Part shown: positions 30,801 through 45,800 of the stretch, in pieces
Position numbering within the stretch: position 1 is the first letter of the stretch
How the letters are laid out: the number at the start of each line of letters is the position of its first letter
Program-made: the position numbers and the translations under genes
Notes under the pieces: model-generated
Database searches by the model: none
What the model saw: only the letters and a program-made list of their open reading frames with translations
Told to the model about the DNA's origin: nothing
Source of the DNA: Anolis sagrei
Taxonomy: Eukaryota; Chordata; Lepidosauria; Squamata; Anolidae
Assembly: GCF_037176765.1 (NCBI RefSeq)
Contig: NC_090022.1
Coordinates: 50,779,209 to 50,843,208, forward strand
Direction of reading: 5' to 3'
Length of the DNA: 64,000 nt

Positions 30801-33800
30801 TAATGTCAAGGCCAATTCAGGCTTAAGTAGAATTGAAAAGAATGAGGGTATTAACAGAAAATACTAAAATATACACAGGAACAATGTAATTGGCATGCTG
30901 AAAAGGATGTCGGTTGTATATTGGGACAAGAAGGCGAAATAGAGCAAATTGTTTTGCATCGATACGAAACAGAAAAATGCACTTATTAGATTTGGTAAGT
31001 GTTAGTGGGAAGAAGTGGAGAAGGTACTTAGGTGATAGCTTAGCAGGGATATAATAGGGTTAGTTGTTTTTCAGATGGAAGGAAAATGAGGTCTAGATCA
31101 GACTACTGTACACATGGTGTCAAAAGTCCAGAAGGAGAATAGGGTTTTAATTGTTTTGAAGCAACAGTTAAGTGGAATCTTTCCTAAGACTGGAGAAGGG
31201 AACTCAAGTGTCACCAGGTGACAATAAATGGGATGAAAGGGAAAGATTAATGCAAGTTATGACAAGTGAATTAGGAAGAGCTGGACACTGCTAAATGCTC
31301 TCTGGAGTTAAACAGTTTGGTTGTTGCAGCAACTGCCCAATTGGAAAGAAAAGGGGGAATAAGTATCTGGTCTTTCAAGTGGGAAATAAAGCTGAAAGCA
31401 GAAAGAGAAGACCAAGGCAAGACAAATACAAAAGGGGGTTCTGGGGTGGTTGTAGTACAGAATTTGAAGAGCCCAGAAGAGCACATCCTGTAGGAGTAGT
31501 ACGCAGGATAGAGTGATCTCCAGGGGTTGTTCTTCACCCTCCATGTGGTAACACTGGAAGGTATTTTTTTTCTCTGCCTATCAAGAACAGCCTTGAAGAA
31601 TATTATCCCGTTCTCTGCTGGGAAATAAAGAAGCGACTAGAGAATTGTAGCCTTGCAGTTGTGAAGAAAAGACTTTGCCTTCAAGAATTATATGAATTCC
31701 AGATGGTCCAACCTAGTCCCATGCTTCAAAGCTGATCAATGGGCTTCCTGTCTAGGCAACAGCCAAAGGGAAAACCAGAAACTAACTATAAAGGAAATGC
31801 TCCTTAAATAATCTTGCCATCATAGGAACACCTTAAGTGGATTGTGTAAATGTTTTGTAACCTCTTTTGAGAGATTGTCATGGTTACAGGTATAAGCAGC
31901 CAAAATGAATATTTGTATTTTGGGTCAATGGATCTGCTGTTGTTGGAAGGAATAAAAACATTTAGACAATCTTTTTTCGCATGCATATAAATTTGAAAAT
32001 GTTTACTGTCATGTATTCAACTCAGTTAATGAAGTAATTGCATTTTAATAGTATATACAGAAAATGTGACTAATTCCTTACAAAAAAGAAACAAACTTCT
32101 TACCCTAGTGCTTGAAAAGCAGGTATAGATCTCGCCCAATGCATGGAAAGGAAAAGCAACCGTGATGCTGACTCACAAATGTAATGAACATTGAGATACT
32201 CTGGCATTGGGCTAGGCATGGTTAACTGTAACAAAATAGAAAAGACTGAGGTTCATCATTTTTCCAACTCACAAACAGTAACAGCTTAATTTTTAAAGCA
32301 ACATGCTAAGGGAGACAAGAAGCGGGGATCACAAGTGGACTGAAGTCCATGGAAGCTTCTCTGGAATATACAAATAAGTTTTCAAGATGCTGTTTAATCC
32401 CCTCCCTTTTCTTTCTTATTGTAACAGACTAACACAAGTATCACTTTGAATTTCCACAAACTTGCAGATCCATAATGCCATAGACCAATACACTTGACAT
32501 AGTTAATTATTTAAACAGTCAAATGCTGGTTTATGTTTAATTCGAGTTTTCCTAAGAGTGGCTATGAAAACCCTCAATTTGAATGAAAGCTGAAATGAAA
32601 CAAAAAAAAAGAGCAGTTTGATATAAAGTGAAATTTGCAGTGCTTCTTTATGGTTACATTTCTTGAAATTGTGTTGCAATACATAGAGGTATTAGCATCT
32701 AAAAAAGTTAGAAATTTAGGAATATATTATTTATTAATATTATTTTAATAGTTTACAAGTTAGAGAAATTAGATAACTAAAAAGTCTTACTTTAAAAAGA
32801 CTGCATGGGAAATGAAAGTATTGCTCACTGACTTAATGTTTTTTAAAAATGAAAGAGTTAATGACACATTTGTGAAATAGTAACACGCACCTTAAATGTC
32901 ACATGGGTATCTGTAAGCAGGGGTCCTTCAACTTCAATTATTGGAGTAGACTGATCCCTACTGATTACATGAATATTCCCACCACCTGTAGGGTCCATCC
33001 CATCTTCTGCATTCTGAGCTGCTGTACCATCTGCAGTATTAAGTGCTTTAGCTAAAGTGTCAAATGCCCTGCAGGTAAGATTGCACCTGTCAGATAAGTC
33101 CCTTTCAACATATATTAATATAGTTATGCATTATTAATGAAATAAAGCAAATGATAATTCCACCTAAAGAGAAATCAAGTTACTCTATATACTAACAGTG
33201 AACTTAAGTGTCTGAATACCTACCCTCATGAAACCAAAATGCAACAGTTGCAAATAAGGTGGTATTTGCAGGCTTGGAGGAATTAAAAATACAAAAAACA
33301 CTTTTGAGGGTGGGGGAAAACGTTCCTGGCAATGCTACTTTTATTTATTAAAACATGAGAAATATGGGCTAGTATGCTGTCAGTTACAATGTTGTAAGTT
33401 ACACTTATGAACTTATAATTGTTTTCTATTATCATGCTTGTAGTTCTAGTGCCATGATAGTAATATCTTCAAAACAGATTTTAAAATGTCACCAGCTCCG
33501 CCAAAGTTCCATGATGCTGAGATGCAGGTCACTAAGAATGATACATTGATCCCTCCACCCCTAGTTGCAGCCAGATCCAACATAGGCCCCGTTTTTTTGT
33601 TAACATACTGCCTGAGGAGAAGGAGTTGCATGTGCCATCCTTCAGCATCTCATTCATTACTGCCACATAACACTGCTCTTAGGGACAGCAGGCTAGATTT
33701 TAAAGGTAACTATTGGGGCTGGATTATTCCAGCAATTCTGTGATAAAATCCTATTATTTGCAGTGACAAACAATCTCAGTACACATACATTTATGTCTAC

Positions 33801-36800
33801 AAAGATCAAACCTGAAGTATTTGGATTATTTTGCTATTTCTAACAAATACACTGTAGCACTAAAGTTAAAAATCTACGCAGGTTGATGACAGAGGGAAAA
33901 TATAACCTACACAGTAATGTTAATAAAGAGGACAATATCTATTATCAATAGCCAATTACCAATGCTGGCATCTTACGATAATCAATTAAATAACAACTTT
34001 ATAATGGACCACAGATCAGACAAAGTAAGCTTCTAATGCTAAGTACATACCGAGTGATCTCACTTGCAGATTGGTCTTCTTGCTTGATTTCCAATGTGTC
34101 CCCATTATTAAGCGACTCATTGATGCTGGCAAGCGATGTTACAACATTTGCTAGTGTTCCCAAGGCACCTTGGCTAGTTTCAGCCTGTTAAACAATTGTG
34201 AATGTTAGTGAAACAATTACATGAAATATCTGCTAATTTAAAAACATCTAGGTCTTTCCCATGTTATAGCTGCTTATAAAAATAGAAAAAATTACAGTGA
34301 AACCATAACTAAAATGGCATAATACTGTACATTGTCAATTCATTTAAGCAAAGTTTAATCTTCAAAACTGGAATATACTCGACTCCATATTGAGTGATAA
34401 TATTGAGAATGAGAACAATGTGTATGTTCACATATAGTAAGGAATCAACTTGATGAAATAATAAAATGTTAACGTACAACAAAATCTGAGGAATGCTACC
34501 TTGGAATCTGTAGCCAGCAGTACTGTACCATCATCTCGTATTACTGGCTGCTGAATATTGACAAGCATCCCTGAATCTAGAAGACCTGCTGATCTGTCCA
34601 AGAATGGAGAAAGAAATATGAGTAATGAGTTATTCAGACACCACAACATATTCTTATATATAATAAATAGTACCACTGTGCCTTTCCATGTTGAGATATT
34701 TCTCTATTGGGAACAATATCATATCTCCAAAACTGCAGTCACCTAGATCTTTTAACTTGGCATAACTATTTTCTCAGACTTTCTCCTTTTCCTTGTACAT
34801 TATAGGCTGTTTCAAAGAGTTGCATCCAATTTGGAATAAAGAAGCATAACAAAGTTTACAGTACTACACTTTTGTATGATACAACAGAGATGGAATGCAC
34901 ATGTCAAGTCTTTACCTCGGGGAGTTAACAATTTCAATGTCTCACTCTAATCTTGACAACAGAAGTCTTTTAAGGTGAAATCCTACCATGCATTACTAAG
35001 TTGTACTATGTCCTGAAAAACTATGCTAATATCTAAATAAAAGATCACAACTATCTTTCCTGATTATATAAAAGTCTGGATAGCATATAACTGCATTTTA
35101 ATTACCTTAAAATTCACAAATTGTGCATCACTTTGTATTACATAATAGAAGATACGACTGATAAAATTGATATTTTTCCCCAAATAGCACCATTCCTTTC
35201 TCTGAGTGGCAAAAGGCAAGAGCTTAGTCTCTTCCAGAAGGAACCCCCGGTGGTGAAGTGGGATTGAAGACCGACAGGTCGCAGGTTCGAATCCGGGGAG
35301 AGTGCAGATGAACTCCCTCTATCAGCTCCAGCTCCCTATACGGGGACATGAGAGAAGCCTCCCACAAGGATGGTAACACATCAAAATATTTGGGTGTCCC
35401 CTGGGCAATGTCCTTGCAGAAGGCCAATTCTCTCACACCAGAAGCGACTTGCATTTTCTCAAGTCACTTCTGACATGACCAAAAAAAAATTCTCTTCCAG
35501 GAGACTCCAAAAGAAGCACTGACCCCCTTTATTCTTTCTGCCATGGTGCTGCTTCTGGCTTATTGAATGCCTGGGCAGGGAAATTGTGAAGACTGGCCCA
35601 GAGATGGAGTCATTGCTTCCCTCTCTCAGCAGTATGACCCTTTTTATTCACAGGTCATATAACAAACCATAATTTTGGCCACAAATCCTGCCTTCGACTT
35701 AATACACAGGTTTGACTTATACAGGAGTATGAATGATAATATATATAGTATCCTAGCATGCATGGAATATTTCATAGTGGATACTGGATATAGTGTAATG
35801 CTGGAATGTACAAATATGAAATAATTATTTCAAAACTTATTTACATTTTGAATGCCATTTTGTAGTTATGTGAATTAAAGAATAGACTTTGTAAGACGTT
35901 CTCTAAATAGCAAATAGTTCAAACACCCATTTCTGACTCACCTAGCTCCATCTTTCTCTGCTACAAAAGTCGGAGTTGCTATTAGAGGACTTCTTAAGTC
36001 CTTCCTGATATAGATTTTCTCTGTTGAAGCAGCACAGTTAGTTGGTTTCTCACGCTGTACATCAAAAGGCTTCCTTTCACTCTGTACAGCTAGATCACAA
36101 TGCAAGAATACAAATACTTGAAAGTATTCATTCAAAAACTTATAAGAAGTATAGATTAATGCATGACTTCATATTGTGCTGTTATTATTCTTATTTACCT
36201 CTCCCTATGGAGTCTCAGTTAACAGAAACTTAACACAAAACCTGCTTGAATCCATCCAGCTGGTTTGGGGTGACTTTGTTCAATCTTTGTACTTTGAAGC
36301 TAACAACAGAACGTTATTGTTGATTTACCTAGCACTGTTATACCATTCCAGAAGTTCTCATGCTGTGCCCAGCATCAACATTTGGCTGTTCATGCAAATA
36401 TCTTTTTTTGCTAACATGCTGCTATTTTCAAGATACATTCTTATTGTTTAATTTTAGGCTTTGATCATCACACCTCAAACACTGTTATATTGCTGCACCA
36501 GCAAACCATGGAACACTTTTATGTTTATCCACTCACTTGTGAGTAAATCAAGCTTCTTTCTAAGTAAGTGGGTACAGAACAGAGATTTTAATGCACTGTC
36601 AATATGCACAAATAAAAAGGATCCACAGGCTTAACTTCAGAGGATAAAATAATACCAGAATTCTGATTTGGGGTTAAGAAAAAAGTCATAAAGAGTAAAA
36701 GAAATAGTGATCAATCGCAAAAATTAACATGCCCCTATAACTTTGCTAAACAAAGAACCATTCTGTGTATTTGGACTCACATTCCATTTTCATTCCCATC

Positions 36801-39800
36801 TCGAGACATTTTTTTAGCCGGCAAAACTGGCAACGGTTTCGATGGTGTTTATTGATGATACAGTCTTGGTTGCTACGGCAACTATAGGTCAGATTTTTCC
36901 TCACACTCCTTTTAAAGAAGCCTTTGCATCCCTCACAACTGACAGCACCATAGTGACGACCTTAAAAGAAGGAAAGACATGAAAAATTTAAGAATTAGAA
37001 TGACAAAGAAGGTGGATTTCATAATAATATGGTGGATATATCATTCAACTGATCATTTGTGTTTATTTTTATCCTTCCATTTTTACAAAACTGAATTGTA
37101 GCTATATGTCTTTTAGTGACATTTTAAAGAAGACATTCTTTATATTTAAAGCATTTATCAGCATTTGAAGAGATTTTCTATAACACCATCTGTTCTATGC
37201 CATTCCACTGAAGTTTAGGGTGCTTGATGTTTAAACCAATCAGTGCTTTAGATCAGGGTGCTGAAAAAACCAGTCATACTGTGTGCATGTGTGCCAGAAA
37301 GAGACCTCAGTTTGGAACATCAAACCCTCGAAGCACAGTTATATAGTTGTAAGTTGTAGACATTGCATTCTCCTTGTCAGCATAAAGCTATGGCATCTAA
37401 GATCACTAGGCACTCCCATTACAATGGTAGATTTTCGTCTGCTTATTCTCATGATGTGGAAGTTGGTCTGACAGAATTGAGGAAGAAATCGTTTTACAAC
37501 GATGTCCATTGAGCTACTCCTTTGGATTGCTTCTCCCAGCTGCAAACATATGTGCTGGTTAAGGCCATCTGTCACGTAGGGATTCAAGATTTTACTGTTA
37601 ACTTCGAACACAGAGCTGGCAAGATACCATGAGAGTAAGAAACAAAGGGATCTTTATGGTAGTCACAGTGTCGTAGCTGCCTATCTCATGACTAGAATAT
37701 ATTCTATAGTAATGCAAACAGAGAGAGCTGTCCTTATGCAAGTAGGAAAAAATGGGCATTTCAGAATGATACAATATACTCACACAATCCAAGGGTTAAA
37801 TTTACAGTGTGCACTTCATCTGGGGACTTCACTGGTTAGACTAGCATAGTCTCTCCTTACTTTGCAAAAGTCAGAACTGGTTTACTCAAGTATTCTGGAC
37901 AAAGTAACATCACGATTTGGTTTTTAATCTACAGTATTGTGTGTTTTATTTTGATTTTGAGTTGTTTTAAAGTGTAATTGTTTTAAATAGAATTAATTAA
38001 ATGTACTGCCAAGGTTGACTGTAGGTTGGGCTAGAAATATTTTAGAGCTTAAGTATTCTTGAAGGCACCAGGTCCTGTCTGATAGGAGACTGGCAACAAA
38101 TACCAGGTGCTGTAGGATATATTTCAGAGGAAGGAACTGGCAAAACCACCCTGAATATCCTTTGCCTAAGAAAAACCTATAAAATTAATCAGATCACTGT
38201 AAGTTGAGAAGTGACTTGAAGGTCACAGAGAAACATCATCATCATCGTTATGGTAAAGGTTTCCCTTGACATTAAGTCTTAATTGTGCCCAACTCTGGAG
38301 GGTGGCGCTCATCTCCATTTCTAAGCCAAAGAGCTGGCGTTGCGCATAGACACCTCCTAGGTCATGTGGCCAGTATGACTGCATGGGGTGCCGTTATCTT
38401 CCTGCTGAAGTGGTGCCTATTGATCAACTCACATTTGCATGTTTTCAAACTGCTAGGTTGGCAGAAGCTGGAGCTAACAGCGGGAGCTCGCCCCGCTTCC
38501 CAGATTTGAACCATCGAAGTTTTGATCAGCAAGTTCAGTGGTTTAACCTGCTGCACTACCAGCCCCCCCCCCCCAATATTTACCATTATATAAATAACCT
38601 ATAAATGGGCCAATTCAAATCTTTTTAGAAATACTCTCCAACTTCCACCTACTAATAGATTATGAGATTGAGGTATATCCCTCATGGGTTATCTCTTTTT
38701 TTGTTATGAGAACTTTGACTTGTTTTCCCCCATTGAAGTCTCATTCTGTTTATACTTTATGATTTTGTGCTTGTTTATAAAGTTATTGTCCTCCCAACCC
38801 TGCTATATGCCTGCGAAATGTGGACTATCTACAGACATAATATGCAACTCCTGGAACGATTCCATCACCGTTCCCTCAGAAAAATCCTGCAAATCTCTTG
38901 GGAAGACAGGTGGACAAACATCAGCGTGCTGGAAGAAGCAAAGACCACCAGCATTGAAGCGATGGTCCTCCGCCATCAACTCCGCTGGACTGGCCACATT
39001 GTCCAAATGCCTGATCACCGTCTCCCAAAGCAGCTACTCTACTCTGAACTCAAGAATGGGAAACGGAATGTTGGTGGACAGGAAAAAAAGATTCAAAGAT
39101 GGGCTCAAAGCCAACCTTAAAAACTATGGCATAGACACCGAGAACTGGGAAGCCCTGGCCTTGAGTGCTCTAGCTGGAGGTGACCAGCAGTGCTGTAGAA
39201 TTTGAAGAGGCACGAATGGAGGGCGAAAGAGAGAAACGTGTCAAGAGGAAGGCGTATCAAGCCAACCCCGACCGAGACCACCTTTAACCTGGAAACCAAT
39301 GCCCTCACTGTGGGAGAACATGCAGGTCAAGAACAGAGTTCTACCGCCAAGACACATCACTTGGAAGACCATCATCCTCGCACTACAAGGGATCACCTAA
39401 GGAAGGATTCTGTAATGTTGAATGAACCAATCAAGAAGTTAAACACTTCAAGAAAACTTGTACTCGTTCACTCAGACCTAATCTACTAAACGAGATATGG
39501 ATCAAAGTGTTGCCTTCTTGTGTTCTTCATCTGAACTCTGAAACTGATCTCTGAATTCAAATTCTCACTAGGTAATCAAAGATACCTTTCACAGAAGCAA
39601 ATACACTGATATGGTCTGTTGTATGGCTTCAAGTTGTCCAATCCCTGCGAATTACCCTTAGCATGTGCTTTTTCTTGCTTTGAGTTAAACTCATATGTTC
39701 AAGATCAGAGTTTTCCTCTCTTCACCTGTACCATCTTTGCTGAATTGTTTGTCTGTAAAACATCCATTGTTGCATTTATGGAACATTAATTTCAATAGTG

Positions 39801-42800
39801 CTATCTAGTTCCTTTGGGAGTCCAGCCAACTCCCTAAGACTCCTGGAGCCCTCAGTGCTAAGCAAGCCCTCCCCAATAACAGCAAAGAATGAACTTTCTG
39901 AGGATTAGGAATACCTGCATTAGAAGCTTGTGCTTTGCAGTCACACAGAAAAGGATGGAACTGCACTAATCAGTGATGGAAACACAGGTGACTGGGAATA
40001 ACCCAGGAGAGTGGATGGAGGACACTGGGAAACAGGCTTTGGGGAGGATAGTGGGAGATGGTTGAGGCTGAATTGGGTGTGTGTTGAGAAGGAGAACAAA
40101 GAAAAGGGTTGAGCAGGGTGTGATTAGATGAAGTGAGGAAAGCCGAATGAGACAAGAGGGCCAAATAAAAGGGCTTGTGTGGTGTAATGAATGAATCAAG
40201 GAGGGTTTTAGGTTAATACAATAGTGAAGAAGTTTCTCAGTGGGAGTTGGAATGTGGCACATATGTTTCTAAAATACAGGGAGGGGAGGGAGGGAGGGAG
40301 AGAGACTAAGAGAAACCTTTGTTTTGGATGTAGAGTGACTTTTTCATACAGGGGAACCTCTATTTCACAGTGTCTCAACTTAAGAGCATTTTGATTTAAG
40401 AGCTGCCACTCAGCCTTATTTCACTTTAACATAAGAACAGCATTTTGAGTTAAAAGCAAGCACCAGAAGGAGCACTAGTGCCAGAGAACAGGGCTTTAGG
40501 ACTTCAAGGGAGTCTCCATGCCTCGTGCTCTTGTCTGCTTTGGGAGATTGCTGTCTGCTTTGCTCTTGACCACTTTGAGGAACTTTTAGTTAGTTGTTTT
40601 TGGGTTCATGAAGAGAAGGAGAGAGAGAGAGAGCAAGAGAGGGAGGCATGCTGGAATGAGTACAGTATGGAGAAAATAATGCTTCTACCTCTTCACTTTC
40701 TGTTTTATGCTTCCTTGCCACAACTTTGTCTTTCTATCATTTTAAAATAGATCTTTTTATTGTTCCATGTGAATGTGCATCTATTTTATAAAGTACATAA
40801 CGAAATTGGGAAGGGGGTGTTGGGGGGCTGGAATGGATTAATAGCATTTCAATGAGAAAATCTGCTTTGAGATAAGAACTTTCTGAGTTAAGAATGAATT
40901 AAACTCTTAAGTCAAGGTATCACTGTATTTAAAATGTAGATGATGATGTGCGCTGGAAACATGATACAATGAAAAGAGTTGACGAAATCTTAAAAGAGAA
41001 AAACAACTGTGGGTTCAAAACAATTTCTTTTCGTTTGGGGATTCAGAGCATACTATGTCTTGTACACTGAATAATGATAATGTCTCGCTATTTTTTCAAT
41101 TGGTAAAACTGGAATGATATAACTGGCAAAATTATAGGATCATACAGTTGGAAAAGACCACATGGGCTATCTAGTCCAACCCCATTCTGCAATGTAGGAA
41201 AAGCACAATCAACGTACCCCTGACAGACAGCTATCCAGCCTGTTTAAAAGCCTTCAAAGAAGGAGCTTCAACCACCAAGGCAGAGAGTTCCACTGTTGAA
41301 CAGCTCTTAAGTCAGGAAGTTCTTCCTAATGTTCAGATAGAAACATCTTTCCTGTAATTTGAGCCCATTGTTCTGAGTCCTAGTGTCCAGGGCAATAGAA
41401 AACAAGCCTGCTCCTTCTTCCCTATGACATCCTTTCAGATATTTATACTGTACATGGCAATCATGTCTCCTCTCAACCCTCTCTTCTGCAAGCTAAACAT
41501 GCCCAGCTCTTGAAGCTGCTCCTCATAGGACATGGCATCCAGGCCTTTGATCATTTTAGTTGCCCTCCTTTGGACACATTCCAGCTTTGTATCAAAGCTG
41601 CCATTTGGGAATGGATATCCCTTCACAGCATTCTTTTTGTGATAGTATCCTTAATAACTGTTCAAAATTCCAAATATAACCACTGGCCCTAAAGGGCTGG
41701 CGACATCTATCTTACAGCAACATACCTGATGCTTTGTCTCCACACACAACACAGTATTCTACAACTTGCGGTCGCTGGACATCAGTTTTAGCCAACAAAC
41801 GTTCAACAGAGGCTGAGTCAGTCACAATCTAAAATGAAGAATAAGACGAATAGTACCATTCAATATAACATTAAAGTAAGAAAGAGCTCTTCCAATATTT
41901 AGCAGTTATTCCAACAGAAGGCCATTTGTGCAATAAAATGGTTTAGAAACAGAAAAGAAAATGTGAGCAATATGAAAAAGGAGAGCACAAAGCTTAATGA
42001 GTAGCAGTGAAGTAGCACAAAATACAGAAAAAAGTGGGGCATGTCCATTGTCTAATATATTCACATCTTTAATTTATGTGTTTACCTGTATTCTGCCTGG
42101 CACAATGTTATCTGTGGTGGTAAATATAAGTTGCTTGGTATTTGAAGTCTCAGGGGCAGCCAATATCACTTTTCCTGTCCCTGTTCCATCTGGGCTAGCC
42201 AATATAAATTGTTGCTTCGGAGATACTGATGAGTCCACTGCTGTTACTATTTGGATTTTCTGCCCTGTTTGCTGATCTGTGACAATCTGTAGATAAAATG
42301 AAAGTATTTGATCATGTAGAATTTAGCTACTTGTTTAGAAATTCACTTGTGGCTTGGCGTTATAGACATGACTCTATAAAGGATGCTGGTTTTCAATGCC
42401 ATGTTGCATAAGCAAAAACAACAAAACAAAAAAACAAAACAAAACACTGAAATAAAACTGAAAGGCTTTTGAGTTGTTGTAGATTTTTTGGGCTATGTGG
42501 CCATGTTACAGAAGCATTCTCTCCTGACATTTCACCTACATCTATGGCAGGCATCCTCAATAGTTGTGGTCTGTTGGAAACTAGGACAGTAGGGTTTATA
42601 TATCTGTGGAATGTCCAGGTTGGGAGAAAGAATGCTTGTCTGTTGGAGGTAGGTGTGAATGTTTCAATTGGCCACCTTCATTAGCATTTGATGGCCTGAC
42701 AGTTTTTAGGTGTAGCTTGTTAGTGCCTGGGGGAATCCTTTGTTGAGAAGTGATTAGCTGTCCCTAATTGTTTCTTGTATGGAGTTCCCCTATGTTTGAG

Positions 42801-45800
42801 TGTTGTTCTTTATTTGCTGTTATAATTTTTGAGTTTTTTAAAATACTGGTAGCCATATTTTGTTCATTTTCAGTATGGCGGGGCTTTAATGGTGCTTCTT
42901 TTTTGACTTGGGTGATGGTTGGAGTTTTTATGTAGGTATCTATCCATGTTGGGGGGGGGGGGTGTGCGGGGTTTCATGTAAACTGGCAGACTGTGCAAAA
43001 AGAATCTGCGAACCCTACCTCCTCCAAGACAAACTGAACCACCTAAAATGGGCTTTACAGGCCAATAAATACTCTACCACAGACTTCAGAAGAACTGCAA
43101 AACAAGCCACAAGAGTAAAGACAAAGATCCATCCAGAGGAAAAGTGTTCTTGCCATACATCAAGGGAACCACTGATTGCATAGGCAAGCTAATGAGGAAA
43201 CACAACCTACAAACTATCTACAGACCCACTAAGAAAATTCAACAAATGCTAAGTTCAGAAAAGGACAAGAGGGATCCTCTCACCTCTGCAGTTTACCATA
43301 TACCATGAAGCTGTGGACAATATATAAGAAACCACCAAATACAGTGCCCAAACACGAATTAAGGAACATGAAAGACACAGCAGACTACTTCAGCACCTGA
43401 TGAACCAACCTGGACATAGCATATTATTTGAGAACACAAAAATGCTGGAACACTCTAACAACTATCATGTCAGGCTACACAGAAAAGCCACTGAAATCCA
43501 CAAGCATGTGGACAATTTCAAAAGAAAGAAGGAAACAATGAAAATGAACAAAATCTGGCTACCAGTATTACAAAAAACTCTAAAAACGTAACAGCAAATA
43601 AAGAACAACACTCAAACACAGGGGAACTCCAGACAAGAAACAATCAGGGACAGGCTAATCACCTCTCAACAAAGGATTCCCCAGGCACTAACAAGCCACA
43701 CCTAAAAACTGTCAAGCCATCAAATGCTAATGAAGGTGGCCAATTGAAACATTCACACCTACCTCCAACAGACAAGGGTTCTTTCTCCCAACCTGGACAT
43801 TCCACAGATATATAAACCCAACTGTCCTAGTTTCCAACAGACTTCACAACCTCTGAGGATGCCTGCCATAGATACAGGCAAAATATCAGGAGAGAATGCT
43901 TCTAGAATGTGGCCATATAGCCCAAAAAAACCTACAACAACCCAGTGATTCTGGCCATGAAAGCCTTCGACAATGGAAAGGTTTTTATCTGCATATGTTT
44001 TGAATATGAACATGGACAAGCAGAATATATATCAATAGGAAATTTTCTCAACACATGGACGATCACCAAAATACAAGATGCATTAGTGAAATGATACTCT
44101 GTAATTTTTAGATAATAATTGGCTTTTCTAGTAGTACCCTCTGTCCTGTGCAGTGTGATAACAACTAGATAATTATGGTTGAATTCAACATAAAGAAAAA
44201 TATCTCTTTTTTAAAAAGTACACTGCAAAACAATTTAATAATACTTTATAAGACAGAGAAACGGTTAGATAATATAAATCATATTGACAAAAGAAACATT
44301 TATTTATTTGAGAAATTTATATATTGTCTTTCTCTGAGAACAAACCCAAGGCGGCTATAACACAATATAAAAAAAAACATACAGTACAAAAGTTATAACA
44401 TACCTGAATGCGTTGTGGTGAAGTTACTGAGGAATCTGTGGAAATGATCTGGATGCGTGGGGAAGGGCTGGTCATCACTGGAGATTCAGATAATGCTGTC
44501 TGCAAAGTTTGCACCTATGTTGATGTATAAAAAATTGATCTCATGAACAACACAATGAATATTGTTTTATGTCAAATACTAAGCCTTTCTATCAAGAAAA
44601 AAAATATTTAAAAGACAATTTACTGATGATACAATTTCTATAATAAGGTAGTTAGTCCTGAAGCTGCATGCCCTTATTCTAAATCACATTGATTTAACTA
44701 ATATTTTTAGTAACACTGACTGAAGATGCTGATAAAGACTAATAACCATAGTTGCATATTTTAAAAAAGATATTAATAAAAAATGCCATGGGAAATTTCT
44801 ATTTCAAAATGAACGTTTACATAAATAACTTATTTGTATGGGGAGGAAAAAGGGAGAGGATGAATCAACACATTTTTTCTTGTTTACAAACTGGATTTCT
44901 TTATCTCCCAATAGCCTAAGCTCTATTGCTATTTCACAAAACAAGAGTAACATCACAAGATACAAATATAATGAAACATAAAGGAAAAGCTAAGCCTATT
45001 AAAACAACCATAGAATGAAATAAGGTAAACGTAACATTAGATGTCAACAATAGCATGAAGATGTAATCTCTATCAACCATTCTGCTTATGTTGGAAGAAC
45101 TCATTTCTTCCATCTCTGAGCATAAACAATTTTTGCTGCAGTTATCATTTATTGTAATAATTTCACATTTTTTTCTAAAAAATGTTTTTTCAGCATTCCC
45201 AACAGATAAAACTCCGATGTCATCTTGAATTTAACCATAATTTTTTTCCAGCATCAAATGTTTTTGAGTCCAGTATTTCTGGGCCTTTCCACAACACCAC
45301 CACATATGATAAAATGTCCTAATGTTGTGTGCACATTTCTATCAGTGCTATCTTCTGTGCAGAACTACTAATAGTTAGCAAAAGCACTACTGTTGTTTTC
45401 TCTAACAGATCCTCTTCCGAAGGCTTTCATGGCCGGAATCACTGGGTTGTTGTAGGTTTTTTTGGGCTAAATGGCCATGTTCTAGAGGCATTCTCTCCCG
45501 ACGTTTCGCCTGCATCTATGGCAAGCATCCTCAGAGGTAGTGAGGACCTCACTACCTCTGAGGATGCTTGCCTTAAATGCAGGCGAAACGTCGGGAGAGA
45601 ATGCCTCTATAACATGGCCATATAGCCCCCAAAAACCTACAACAACCCAGATCCTCTTCCACTGGGACTCCCCACAACTGCTACTATTCAGTAAGCTCCT
45701 CTTGTAAAGCTTCTCAATGACCATCACCATTGGAATTATAAAGTCTATTCTGCTGATGGGGCTGTTGTTTCCTGAAGAAGCAGGATGCATCCTAGCTCCT

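Noticed and set aside
38060-38250. 5S rRNA gene
   Set aside because: Only the ends of the 5S sequence are present, the internal control region is missing, and a Bov-B-type tail follows. It is a SINE.
38684-39205. A 173-codon frame considered as a host gene
   Set aside because: It is LINE reverse-transcriptase C-terminal text split over frames, with a second copy at 59930-60735.
42471-43975. An endogenous retrovirus, because of large terminal repeats
   Set aside because: The repeats are inverted and the coding text is Penelope-like. There is no LTR, gag, protease or envelope signal.
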